From positions 14,373 through 26,523 of the forward strand of contig DUZB01000005.1 of NCBI GenBank assembly GCA_013349725.1: a DNA stretch of 12,151 nucleotides, given 5' to 3'. A program made the position numbers and the translations under genes. Shown piece by piece: positions 6,405-12,151 of the stretch (position 1 is its first letter; every line of letters begins with the position of its first letter). This DNA comes from Deltaproteobacteria bacterium (lineage in GTDB: Bacteria; Desulfobacterota; DSM-4660; Desulfatiglandales; Desulfatiglandaceae). The notes beneath the pieces are model-generated. The model was not told the DNA's origin, made no database searches, and saw nothing but the letters and a program-made list of their open reading frames with translations.

Positions 6405-6899
6405 ATGCCCATATATGAATTTTATTGCCCTGACTGCAATATGCTGTTTAATTTTTTCTCAAAAACCATCAACACCGAAAAACGGCCGGCCTGCCCCAAG
6501 TGCCCCAATCCGCAGCTTGATCGAAAAATGTCGATCTTTTCCCGCCTGAAAAATACAAACCAGGAGGAAGGAGACGACATGCCTGTGCCCGACTTTGACG
6601 AGAGCAAGATGGAAAAAGCCATGAACCTCCTTGCAAGCGAAGCCGAGCATATGGATGAAGAAGATCCGCGACAGGCCGCCAATCTCATGAGAAAATTGAC
6701 GGATATGACCGGTTTGAATCTGGGGCCGGGCATGGAGGAGGCCTTGAACAGGATGGAGGCGGGGGAAGACCCCGAGGCCATAGAAGCAGAGATGGGAGAC
6801 CTTCTGGAAGGGGAAGATCCATTCTCCTTTCAGGCAAAATCCGGGAAAAAGTCGGGAAAAAAGCCACCAGTGGTTGACGAAACCTTTTATGACCTTTAG
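6405..6899 (+). CDS. FmdB-family zinc-ribbon protein with acidic C-terminal extension
   Basis: The N-terminus MPIYEFYCPDC is diagnostic of the FmdB-type putative regulatory zinc ribbon; the metal ligands are C8, C11, C30 and C33 (CPDC, CPKC). Typical family members are about 70-110 residues; this 164-residue protein adds a long acidic region (about 55-150, rich in E, D and M; for example DFDESKMEKAMNLLASEAEH) and a lysine-rich tail (KSGKKSGKKPP). GGGAGAGAG precedes the ATG; an in-frame TTG at 6375 is rejected because the motif starts at 6405. FmdB was named in Methylophilus, where it lies beside genes for an amide transporter of this same importer class. It is the first gene after the promoter and 59 bases from the binding-protein gene. 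Its biochemical role is unknown. Confidence 0.85.
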   Translation: MPIYEFYCPDCNMLFNFFSKTINTEKRPACPKCPNPQLDRKMSIFSRLKNTNQEEGDDMPVPDFDESKMEKAMNLLASEAEHMDEEDPRQAANLMRKLTDMTGLNLGPGMEEALNRMEAGEDPEAIEAEMGDLLEGEDPFSFQAKSGKKSGKKPPVVDETFYDL

Positions 6900-6946
6900 G
6901 ATGGTTTTTTTGAGGATATGTACAACTTTTAACCCATAAGAAGATG

Positions 6947-6953
6947 AGGAGGG
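6947..6953 (+). promoter_or_regulatory. Ribosome binding site fixing the binding-protein start
   Basis: AGGAGGG lies 5 bases before the ATG at 6959. It sits inside the codons of the alternative start at 6944, so it favours the shorter product, whose signal peptide then begins properly with MKRITCC. Confidence 0.8.
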
Positions 6954-6958
6954 AATCC

Positions 6959-8236
6959 ATGAAAAGAATTACCTGTTGTTTGTCCGCTGTATTGACCTTT
7001 TTGATTTTTCTCACCGGACCGGTGACCCAGTCCCATGCCGCTGATCCCATTATTTTAGGGGTCCCCACCTCTCTCGGGTTTTTAGAGGGAAAGGAAGGGC
7101 TTGCCTGTGTAAACATGGCCGTGGATGAAATCAATGCCGCCGGGGGAGTCAATGTGGACGGCGTGATGCGCCCATTCGAGGTAGTGGCCATCGATGCCAG
7201 AGGCGCCGAACCGGGAGTTCCCGTGAGCGAGGTCATCCGGGCACATAAGAAGCTGATCCTCGAAGACAAGGCCAATTTTATCGTCTTCGGCTCCTTCCGG
7301 TCGGAATGCGCCATCGCCTGTATGGATGTGGTCGGCCAGTACAAAATTCCGATGATTCTGGGAACAGCCATGTCTCCGGGCATGCAGAAAAAAGTGACCG
7401 ACGACTACGATAAATACAAATACACCTTCAGGGCCTGCCTGAACGCGATCTATCTCATCAAATACCTGGGCGGCACCATGGCCTATCTGAACAAAGAGTT
7501 CGGGTTCAACAAGGTTTATATCATGAACCAGGATGTGGCGTGGGCCAGAAAAACCGGCGACCTCATGATCAAACTGGTTTTCGAGAAGATGGGATGGGAA
7601 GTGGTCGGCCGGCAGCAGTACCCCACCGGATCTTCCGATTTCTCCTCCGGTCTCATGAAGGCAAAGGCCGGCGGCGCACAAGTGATCCTGCCCATATTCG
7701 ACATGCCCCAGAGTGGAATCCTTGTAAGACAGTGGAATACGATGCATATCCCGGCACTCGTTGCCGGTTTCATCTCTCCCCTGGCAGGTCCCGGGGCGTG
7801 GGACGCCTTTGACGGAAAAATTGCAGGCGCCATCAACTGCATTTTCGAGGCGGGGAATGTCCCAGTGAAAAAGATCCCCAAGTCGGTGGAGTTCTATAAT
7901 AAGTATCGGGAAAAATACGGAAAAGCGATCGAAGCCGGGCATTCACCGGCCCCTGCTTACGAAATGGTCTACATGCTCAAAGACGCCATTGAAAAGGCCA
8001 AATCGATCGATGGAGACAAGGTGGTAGCGGCACTGGAAGAGACGGATCGAGAGGGCGCCATGGGCCGCATCAAGTTCGGGAAGGACCACCAGGTGATATA
8101 CGGCACGGATCCCGCAGTGGAGGCATTGGGGGTCATGATCCAGTGGCGGGAACCGGGGAAGCGCGTAATCGTCTATCCTCCTTCGGTCGCGGAAGGGAAA
8201 ATCCAGTTGCCGGAAGGCTTGAAATCGTTGAAGTAA
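6959..8236 (+). CDS. Periplasmic substrate-binding protein of a Liv/HAAT ABC importer (LivK-like)
   Basis: This protein captures the substrate in the periplasm and hands it to LivHM. The 425-residue product has a Sec signal peptide (MKRITCC, hydrophobic 8-20, cleavage near SHAA at 25-28). It is followed by a Peripla_BP_6 two-lobe fold: DPIILGVPTSLGFLEGKEG, ACVNMAVDEINAAGGVNVDG, the VFGSFRSECAIACMDVV region and the second lobe KVYIMNQDVAWARKTGDLM. Length is usual for HAAT-type receptors, somewhat longer than E. coli LivK. Cysteines at CAIAC and elsewhere are unusual but not diagnostic. The ligand is not readable from sequence: amino acids, amides, urea and aromatic or aliphatic carboxylates are all known for the class. 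Neighbours (transporter genes, then an acyl-CoA ligase) favour a carboxylate. A 267-base gap separates it from livH. Confidence 0.92.
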   Translation: MKRITCCLSAVLTFLIFLTGPVTQSHAADPIILGVPTSLGFLEGKEGLACVNMAVDEINAAGGVNVDGVMRPFEVVAIDARGAEPGVPVSEVIRAHKKLILEDKANFIVFGSFRSECAIACMDVVGQYKIPMILGTAMSPGMQKKVTDDYDKYKYTFRACLNAIYLIKYLGGTMAYLNKEFGFNKVYIMNQDVAWARKTGDLMIKLVFEKMGWEVVGRQQYPTGSSDFSSGLMKAKAGGAQVILPIFDMPQSGILVRQWNTMHIPALVAGFISPLAGPGAWDAFDGKIAGAINCIFEAGNVPVKKIPKSVEFYNKYREKYGKAIEAGHSPAPAYEMVYMLKDAIEKAKSIDGDKVVAALEETDREGAMGRIKFGKDHQVIYGTDPAVEALGVMIQWREPGKRVIVYPPSVAEGKIQLPEGLKSLK

Positions 8237-8254
8237 AAGTGAACTAAACGATCC

Positions 8255-8271
8255 TGACAATGGGTTTGTCA
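8255..8271. other. Small stem-loop after the binding-protein stop
   Basis: TGACAA pairs perfectly with TTGTCA around the loop TGGGT, 19 bases after the stop codon. It lacks a T-run and is weak, so it is not called a terminator. It may add to 3'-end structure of the binding-protein message together with the element at 8291. Confidence 0.4.
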
Positions 8272-8290
8272 CCCGCGCAGATGAAAATAG

Positions 8291-8402
8291 CGTCATTCCG
8301 GGCATGGCCGCCGTCTTTTTGGCGGGCATGAACCGGAATCCAGAAATTGGTGCGGACAACCTGGATTCCCGCGTTCGCGGGAATGACGTAGATGGGGTGG
8401 CA
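8291..8402. mobile_element. Miniature hairpin repeat element, copy 2 (MITE/REP-like)
   Basis: Same structure and orientation as the copy at 5959-6071: CGTCATTCC at the left, ATTCCGGG and CCGCC/GGCGG hairpin, second hairpin ATTCCCGCG/CGCGGGAAT, right end GGAATGACG at 8388, then a conserved TGGGGTGGCA extension. Differences are a few substitutions and one missing base in the centre. It lies between the binding-protein gene and livH, within the presumed operon, so any transcript crossing it would carry two stable stems. Confidence 0.8.
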
Positions 8403-8407
8403 CGAGT

Positions 8408-8428
8408 AAAACTTAAAGCTTAAAACCT
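8408..8428 (+). repeat. 7-base tandem repeat (AAAACTT-like)
   Basis: Three heptamers in register: AAAACTT at 8408, AAAGCTT at 8415 and AAAACCT at 8422. They follow directly after copy 2 of the hairpin element. Confidence 0.55.
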
Positions 8429-8467
8429 CTCGAAAAAAGCCTTTTGGGGACTTTTTACGAGACCATC

Positions 8468-8502
8468 AACTCTTCACTCTTAACTCTTCACTCGTCATTA
8501 AT
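8468..8502 (+). repeat. 7-base tandem repeat (AACTCTT/CACTCTT-like) at the livH start
   Basis: Five heptamers in register: AACTCTT at 8468, CACTCTT at 8475, AACTCTT at 8482, CACTCGT at 8489 and CATTAAT at 8496. They end one base before the livH ATG and occupy the place where a Shine-Dalgarno sequence would be expected. Confidence 0.6.
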
Positions 8503-8503
8503 T

Positions 8504-9376
8504 ATGCTGCTCGGCACTCTCATATACGGTTTCATAAACAGCGCCATCCTTGCCCTGCTGGCCATGGGGTTCAACCTCACATTCGGCATCAGCGGCGTGG
8601 CCAATTTTGCCTATGGCGCCGTCTACATCTTCTCGGGATTTACCGTATGGATCATGCTCAATGCGGCGGGAGTCCCTTATCTTTTCGCCGTGATCATTTC
8701 CATATTTGCCGCCGGCGCTTTAGGGATTCTGATCTATTACGTCATCATCATACGGATCAAGGGCATGCCGCTCTCCGAGGTCATGGCTACTTTCGGCCTG
8801 GGCCTTGCCATTATGGAACTTTTCCGCTACTTCAATTTTGTTGGTTATAAATACAAGTTGCCGGTTTTTTTCGATGGAAGTTTTTCCATCGGGGATGTCT
8901 ATGTGGATTATCAGAGGCTGATCATCGGAGTCATTGCCGTCTGTCTGACCCTGTCCCTGTACCTGTTTACCCACCACACAAAAATCGGAATGGCATGCAG
9001 GGCTATCGCGCAGGATGAGAGGACGGCTCTCACATTCGGCATCAACTCGGATGTGGTGGGCGCCTTCAGCATGGGCTTAGGTTGTGCGCTCGCGGCCATC
9101 GCTTCCATTGTCATTCTCCCCTTGGGGACCATCGCGGTTGAAGGGGGGTATGAGGTATTGATCAATGCCCTGGCTGTCTGTATCGTGGGGGGTCTCGGGA
9201 GCACCGTGGGCATCCTGGTTGCAAGCGTTCTGATCGGCTATTCCCAGACCATTACGGCCAACTACCTGGAACCCCACTGGATGATGCTTGTAAGCCTCAT
9301 CGCCATTGCCGTTGTACTGGTCATCAAACCGTCGGGGCTCTTCAGCCACCAGAAAGAACTTGAAGAACGAATATAA
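8504..9376 (+). CDS. livH: LivH-type permease of a HAAT ABC importer
   Basis: An inner-membrane channel subunit that pairs with LivM. The 290-residue product has the typical LivH opening (MLLGTLIYGFINSAILALLAMGFNLTFGISGVANFAYG in two parts, with the family motif NFAYG where most have NFAHG). It has about eight hydrophobic segments, the cytoplasmic coupling region KIGMACRAIAQDERTALTFGI (near 178-198) and the conserved VGGLGSTVGILVASVLIG near the C-terminus. The ATG at 8504 is chosen by family alignment; an in-frame TTG at 8444 would add 20 residues made of tandem-repeat DNA and is disfavoured. No Shine-Dalgarno sequence is visible before either start, which is unusual for this operon. Substrate not determined by this subunit alone. 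Confidence 0.92.
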   Translation: MLLGTLIYGFINSAILALLAMGFNLTFGISGVANFAYGAVYIFSGFTVWIMLNAAGVPYLFAVIISIFAAGALGILIYYVIIIRIKGMPLSEVMATFGLGLAIMELFRYFNFVGYKYKLPVFFDGSFSIGDVYVDYQRLIIGVIAVCLTLSLYLFTHHTKIGMACRAIAQDERTALTFGINSDVVGAFSMGLGCALAAIASIVILPLGTIAVEGGYEVLINALAVCIVGGLGSTVGILVASVLIGYSQTITANYLEPHWMMLVSLIAIAVVLVIKPSGLFSHQKELEERI

Positions 9377-9385
9377 CGTAAAAGA

Positions 9386-9403
9386 AGCCATTAGCTATTA
9401 GCC
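9386..9403 (+). repeat. 7-base tandem repeat (GCTATTA-like)
   Basis: Two and a half heptamers: GCCATTA at 9387, GCTATTA at 9394, then GCC. It lies just after the livH stop in the 94-base gap before livM. Short, so individually weak, but it shares the period and setting of the repeats at 8408 and 8468. Confidence 0.4.
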
Positions 9404-9470
9404 TTCATGGTAGGTTGTCCTTTTAAGTAACATGGATTAAATATCTAACTGTTTCAGGAAGATCAAAGAG

Positions 9471-10472
9471 TTGAAAAAGCGTAAGGAAAGAATCGACCGG
9501 GGAATCAAGGCGCGTTCGGCAGATATTTTCGCACTCTCTTCTTATAGAGAAATGCTCTATCTCCTGGCGCCGGGGGCAATCCCGGTCATCGGACTGCTCT
9601 GTTTCACTCCCCTTTTGAGCGCGTACTGGAAGGAAGTAATTATATCCACCGCCGTTTACGCACTTCTTGCCATCAGCTGGGATATGCTCATGGGCGCCGG
9701 GCTCCTCTCCCTGGGACAGTCCCTCTTTTTCGGCGTCGGCTCCTATCTGGCGGGGATCCTGAATTATTACTGGGGCGTGAGTCCATTGTTTACCATCCCC
9801 ATCGCCACCCTGGTGGGCGGGGCACTGTGCATGCTCATCCTCCTGCCTGTCCTCAGGTTGCGAGGAATCTATTTCGCCATGGTGACACTGGTTCTTCCCC
9901 TCATGTTTGGCAGGCTGGTGGAAGCGACCAGAATATTCGGCGGAACGGAAGGACTTACGGGCCTCACCCCATTTCCCAATCAGATGACGGCTCTCTATGT
10001 CATAGAGATTGCTCTTTTGTGCGCCCTGTTCGGCTTTCGAAGAATCATGGCCTCCGATTACGGCCTGGTTATCAAAGCCATCAACGACAATGACCGGTCC
10101 GTGATGAATGCGGGGCTAAATATTTACTGGTACAAAGCCCAGGTCCTTTTCATGGGCGCATCCGTCGGCTGTTTTGCCGGCGCCTTTGTGACCCACCTGG
10201 ACATGTTTGCGGGTATGCCGGGGTTTGCCCTTGATTACTCCATCATGCCCGTCGCCGCGGCCGTGGTGGGTGGCACGGGAACTTTTGCGGGACCCATGCT
10301 TGGAGCATTCATCCTGGTGCCCCTGTCCGAAATGCTTCGTGCTTTAGGCGCCCTCAGAATTGTATTTTATGGCCTTTTTCTGGTCATTTTCGTGGTGGGC
10401 GTTCCCGAGGGGATCTTCTCCTACGTACAGCGAAAGTATCACCAGCTGGAAAGGTGGGTGGAAGTCGAATGA
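9471..10472 (+). CDS. livM: LivM-type permease of a HAAT ABC importer
   Basis: The second inner-membrane channel subunit. The 333-residue product has about nine hydrophobic segments with family hallmarks: ISWDMLMGAGLLSLGQSLFFGVGSYLAG split across two helices (near 68-95), LRLRGIYFAMVTL (near 127-139), GGTEGLTGL (near 158-166) and the coupling loop YGLVIKAINDNDRSVMNAGLN (near 198-218, read in pieces). It ends with AAAVVGGTGTFAGPMLGA and VPEGIF. No ATG lies in frame between the upstream stop at 9438 and residue 28, so TTG at 9471 is taken as start, with AGGAAG about 10 bases upstream; the N-terminal 27 residues are hydrophilic, and the ATG within REMLYLLAPG is an alternative. The stop overlaps the livG start as ATGA. 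Confidence 0.92.
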   Translation: MKKRKERIDRGIKARSADIFALSSYREMLYLLAPGAIPVIGLLCFTPLLSAYWKEVIISTAVYALLAISWDMLMGAGLLSLGQSLFFGVGSYLAGILNYYWGVSPLFTIPIATLVGGALCMLILLPVLRLRGIYFAMVTLVLPLMFGRLVEATRIFGGTEGLTGLTPFPNQMTALYVIEIALLCALFGFRRIMASDYGLVIKAINDNDRSVMNAGLNIYWYKAQVLFMGASVGCFAGAFVTHLDMFAGMPGFALDYSIMPVAAAVVGGTGTFAGPMLGAFILVPLSEMLRALGALRIVFYGLFLVIFVVGVPEGIFSYVQRKYHQLERWVEVE

Positions 10473-11224
10473 AATCCGGATCTACCCTGCTCAAAGTATC
10501 GGACCTCACGAAAACCTTCGGGGGAGTCATGGCGGTTACCGGGATCAGCTTCGACCTCAAAGAGGGAGAGCTCCTGGGCGTCATCGGCCCGAACGGGTCC
10601 GGGAAAACAACCCTTGTCAATCTCATTACCGGGTTTGTAAAACCCGTATCCGGAAACATTGTTTTCAGGGGAACGGATATTACAGGCAAACCCCCATACA
10701 AAATAGTGGATCTCGGAATCTCCAGGACCTTCCAGATGGTCAAGCCTTTTTATCAACTTCCCGCCTATAAGAACCTGATCGTTCCCCTTTATTCACCCAG
10801 GGTAAAGAAACTGGCGGGAGGCAAGTATGGGGCAAGGGACGCCGTTGCGCTGGATCTGCTGGAAGAAGTGGGGTTTGAGCGGGATGCCCATGTATCCTAC
10901 AAAGCGGCAAGCGCATTGCCACAGGGGTATCTCAAGCGGCTGGAACTTGCAAAAAGCATTGCCCTGAGACCGGACCTGATTATTCTGGATGAACTTTTCT
11001 CCGGCCTCAGCCTGGCCGAGGTAGCGGGCATCGTTCCCATCATTGAAAAATTGCGTGCCCAGGGGAAGACCATTATCATGATCGAACACAGGTTGAAAGA
11101 ACTCTTCAGGATTGCAGACAGGATCATGGTCCTGAACTACGGCCGGAAGATCGCGGAAGGCCCGTCCACGGAAGTGATGGAAGATCCTTCGGTAAAAGAG
11201 GCCTACCTGGGCAGTGAGGTGTAG
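10469..11224 (+). CDS. livG: LivG-type ATPase of a HAAT ABC importer
   Basis: A cytoplasmic ATP-binding subunit, 251 residues, the usual LivG length. Walker A is G40-PNGSGKTT (40-48), the Q-loop glutamine is Q89 (SRTFQMV), Walker B with catalytic glutamate is LIILDE (170-175) and the switch histidine is H207 (MIEHRL). Two oddities are visible. The ABC signature, normally LSYGQQRRLE or LSGGQ in this family, reads LPQGYLKRLE (150-159), lacking the usual serine; and the proline after LDE is replaced by leucine (LDELFSGLS). The ATG at 10469 overlaps the livM stop as ATGA, with GGTGG upstream; an earlier GTG at 10454 is unneeded. Identity is secure; the effect of the signature change is unknown. 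Confidence 0.93.
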   Translation: MKSGSTLLKVSDLTKTFGGVMAVTGISFDLKEGELLGVIGPNGSGKTTLVNLITGFVKPVSGNIVFRGTDITGKPPYKIVDLGISRTFQMVKPFYQLPAYKNLIVPLYSPRVKKLAGGKYGARDAVALDLLEEVGFERDAHVSYKAASALPQGYLKRLELAKSIALRPDLIILDELFSGLSLAEVAGIVPIIEKLRAQGKTIIMIEHRLKELFRIADRIMVLNYGRKIAEGPSTEVMEDPSVKEAYLGSEV

Positions 11225-11234
11225 ATGAAAAGCC

Positions 11235-11987
11235 ATGTCCATGCTTGAAGTCAAAAATTTAATGATCTTTTTTGAAAACGCCGTGGCTCTTAATGACTTC
11301 AGCATGGAGGTCGAGGAAAAACAGGTCATCGGGATTATCGGCTCCAACAGTGCCGGGAAGACCACCCTGATGAATGCCCTTTCAGGCCTGATCATAGACA
11401 TGCGGATCAAGGAAAAAAGAAAAGGCGGAGAGCGAATTACCGTGTATGGGCAGATATCCTACAAGGGAGAAGACATCACGGAAACCAGCCCGAGCAACAG
11501 GGTAAAGAAGGGCATCGTACTCTGCCGGGAGAGGCACCCTATCTTTCCTGAAAGCAATGTGCTTGAAAACCTCAAAATTGCGGGATATCTGCAAAAAAGA
11601 CAAAGCACACAGGAAATGCTTCAGTTTGTTTTCAACCTGTTTCCGGCACTGGTCCACCTGAAGCGCAGAAAGGCGGGTTTCATGAGCGGGGGAGAACAGC
11701 AGATGTTAGCTGTAGGCATGGCCCTCGTAGCCCGCCCGGAACTCCTGCTCCTGGATGAACCCCTTCTGGGACTCAGCCCCATGATGCAGACCCTGCTGGT
11801 GAACGCCATTAAAGTCCTGGGAAGTGAATCACAAATCACCGTGCTCATCAGCGAGCAGTTCGCAAGGCCGGTTCTACCGATGATTGATTTCGGCTATATT
11901 ATCGAAAACGGCATGCTGACTCTGACGGGAACAGGGAAGGAACTGATGGATAACCCGGAAGTAAAGTCAGCCTATTTCGGAATTTAA
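11235..11987 (+). CDS. livF: LivF-type ATPase of a HAAT ABC importer
   Basis: The second ATP-binding subunit, 250 residues. It has Walker A GSNSAGKTT (36-44), signature MSGGEQQML (150-158), Walker B LLLLDEPLLGLSP (170-182) and the LivF-type H-loop region ISEQFA (205-210), where most LivF proteins read VEQNA. A charged insertion (about 54-70, MRIKEKRKGGERITVYG) makes the region after Walker A longer than in E. coli LivF. It begins 10 bases after the livG stop; there is no strong Shine-Dalgarno sequence, only GAAAAG a few bases upstream, and a second ATG two codons later is an equal candidate. Unlike LivG here, the signature serine and LDEP are intact. Confidence 0.93.
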   Translation: MSMLEVKNLMIFFENAVALNDFSMEVEEKQVIGIIGSNSAGKTTLMNALSGLIIDMRIKEKRKGGERITVYGQISYKGEDITETSPSNRVKKGIVLCRERHPIFPESNVLENLKIAGYLQKRQSTQEMLQFVFNLFPALVHLKRRKAGFMSGGEQQMLAVGMALVARPELLLLDEPLLGLSPMMQTLLVNAIKVLGSESQITVLISEQFARPVLPMIDFGYIIENGMLTLTGTGKELMDNPEVKSAYFGI

Positions 11988-11991
11988 TTTT

Positions 11992-12151
11992 ATGGACACA
12001 GAAAACCAACCCGACAATGTCTCTCAAGCGTTTGCCTCGGCTGCGGAAAAGTTCCGGAACAAGACCGCAATCATCTATCTTGGGACCTGCTTCAGCTATG
12101 GAGACATCCTCGAATTCACGGAAAATTTCGCTGCCTCTTTGAGAAAGCAGG
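11992..12151 (+). CDS. AMP-forming acyl-CoA synthetase, N-terminus only (runs off right edge)
   Basis: The 53 visible residues match the start of the AMP-dependent synthetase/ligase superfamily: a variable leader, then QAFASAAEKFRNKTAIIYLG, FSYGDILEF and FAASL, corresponding to the pattern F-x-x-x-a-x-x-x-p-x-k-x-A-i-i-y-x-g-x-x-x-S-Y-x-e-l in FadD-like enzymes. Such enzymes activate a carboxylic acid with ATP to an acyl-AMP and then a CoA thioester. The ATP-binding and catalytic motifs lie beyond the window, so specificity (fatty, aromatic or other acid) cannot be judged. It starts 4 bases after the livF stop with GGAA about 9 bases upstream, so it belongs to the transporter operon. Confidence 0.8.
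   Translation, partial: MDTENQPDNVSQAFASAAEKFRNKTAIIYLGTCFSYGDILEFTENFAASLRKQ

Noticed and set aside
5945..6412. Minus-strand open frames of 70 and 80 residues across the hairpin element and promoter region
   Set aside because: One is mostly element DNA (the common SFPRTRESS translation artefact); the other overlaps the promoter and zinc-ribbon start with no ribosome site or family likeness.
7082..7942. 286-residue open frame antisense to the binding-protein gene
   Set aside because: It is the complement of a well-supported periplasmic binding protein with normal codon use; its own residues show no family pattern.
8255..8271. Terminator after the binding-protein gene
   Set aside because: The 6-base stem has no T-run and the downstream transporter genes are expected to be cotranscribed.

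Overview
The window looks like chromosomal DNA from a Gram-negative bacterium, most likely a Desulfobacterota (deltaproteobacterial) lineage. This rests on the lapA-lapB pair (an outer-membrane lipopolysaccharide control module), a Liv-type transporter followed by an acyl-CoA ligase, roughly balanced base composition, and gene junctions full of short degenerate repeats. No rRNA, tRNA, CRISPR array or complete insertion sequence was seen. The lineage call is an inference; no marker gene fixes it.

Positions 1-4426, minus strand: a compact housekeeping operon read from right to left. It holds a YfcE/MJ0936-type metallophosphodiesterase (4426-3950), a LapA-domain membrane protein (3879-3529), the LapB tetratricopeptide/rubredoxin protein (3523-2306) and mutS (2309 to beyond the left edge). 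lapB and mutS overlap by 4 bases (ATGA). A plausible promoter lies at 4471-4498.

Positions 4427-6404: an accessory, decayed stretch between two operons. It carries a truncated HigA-like antitoxin remnant (plus strand), a 58-residue secreted peptide gene not previously called (minus strand), and a two-gene module (minus strand) of a small conserved protein overlapping a truncated DUF6036-like nucleotidyltransferase. It also carries a set of noncoding elements: 9-base tandem repeats, an 81-base inverted structure made of 9-base units, a miniature hairpin element (copy 1) and a 40-base palindrome.

Positions 6332-12151, plus strand: a sigma70-like promoter, an FmdB-type zinc-ribbon protein, then a complete branched-chain (HAAT/Liv) ABC importer in the order binding protein, LivH, LivM, LivG, LivF, and finally the start of an AMP-forming acyl-CoA synthetase 4 bases after livF. 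The binding protein captures a substrate in the periplasm, LivH/LivM form the channel and LivG/LivF hydrolyse ATP. The adjoining ligase suggests that the imported compound is a carboxylic acid activated to a CoA thioester, or that the unit belongs to a CoA-dependent catabolic pathway. The second copy of the hairpin element and 7-base tandem repeats lie between the binding-protein gene and livH, and livH has no visible Shine-Dalgarno sequence.

The items most worth follow-up are the two-copy hairpin element with its operon position, the family of 7/9-base tandem repeats at gene junctions, the secreted CPC peptide, the nucleotidyltransferase module, and the atypical LivG signature motif.
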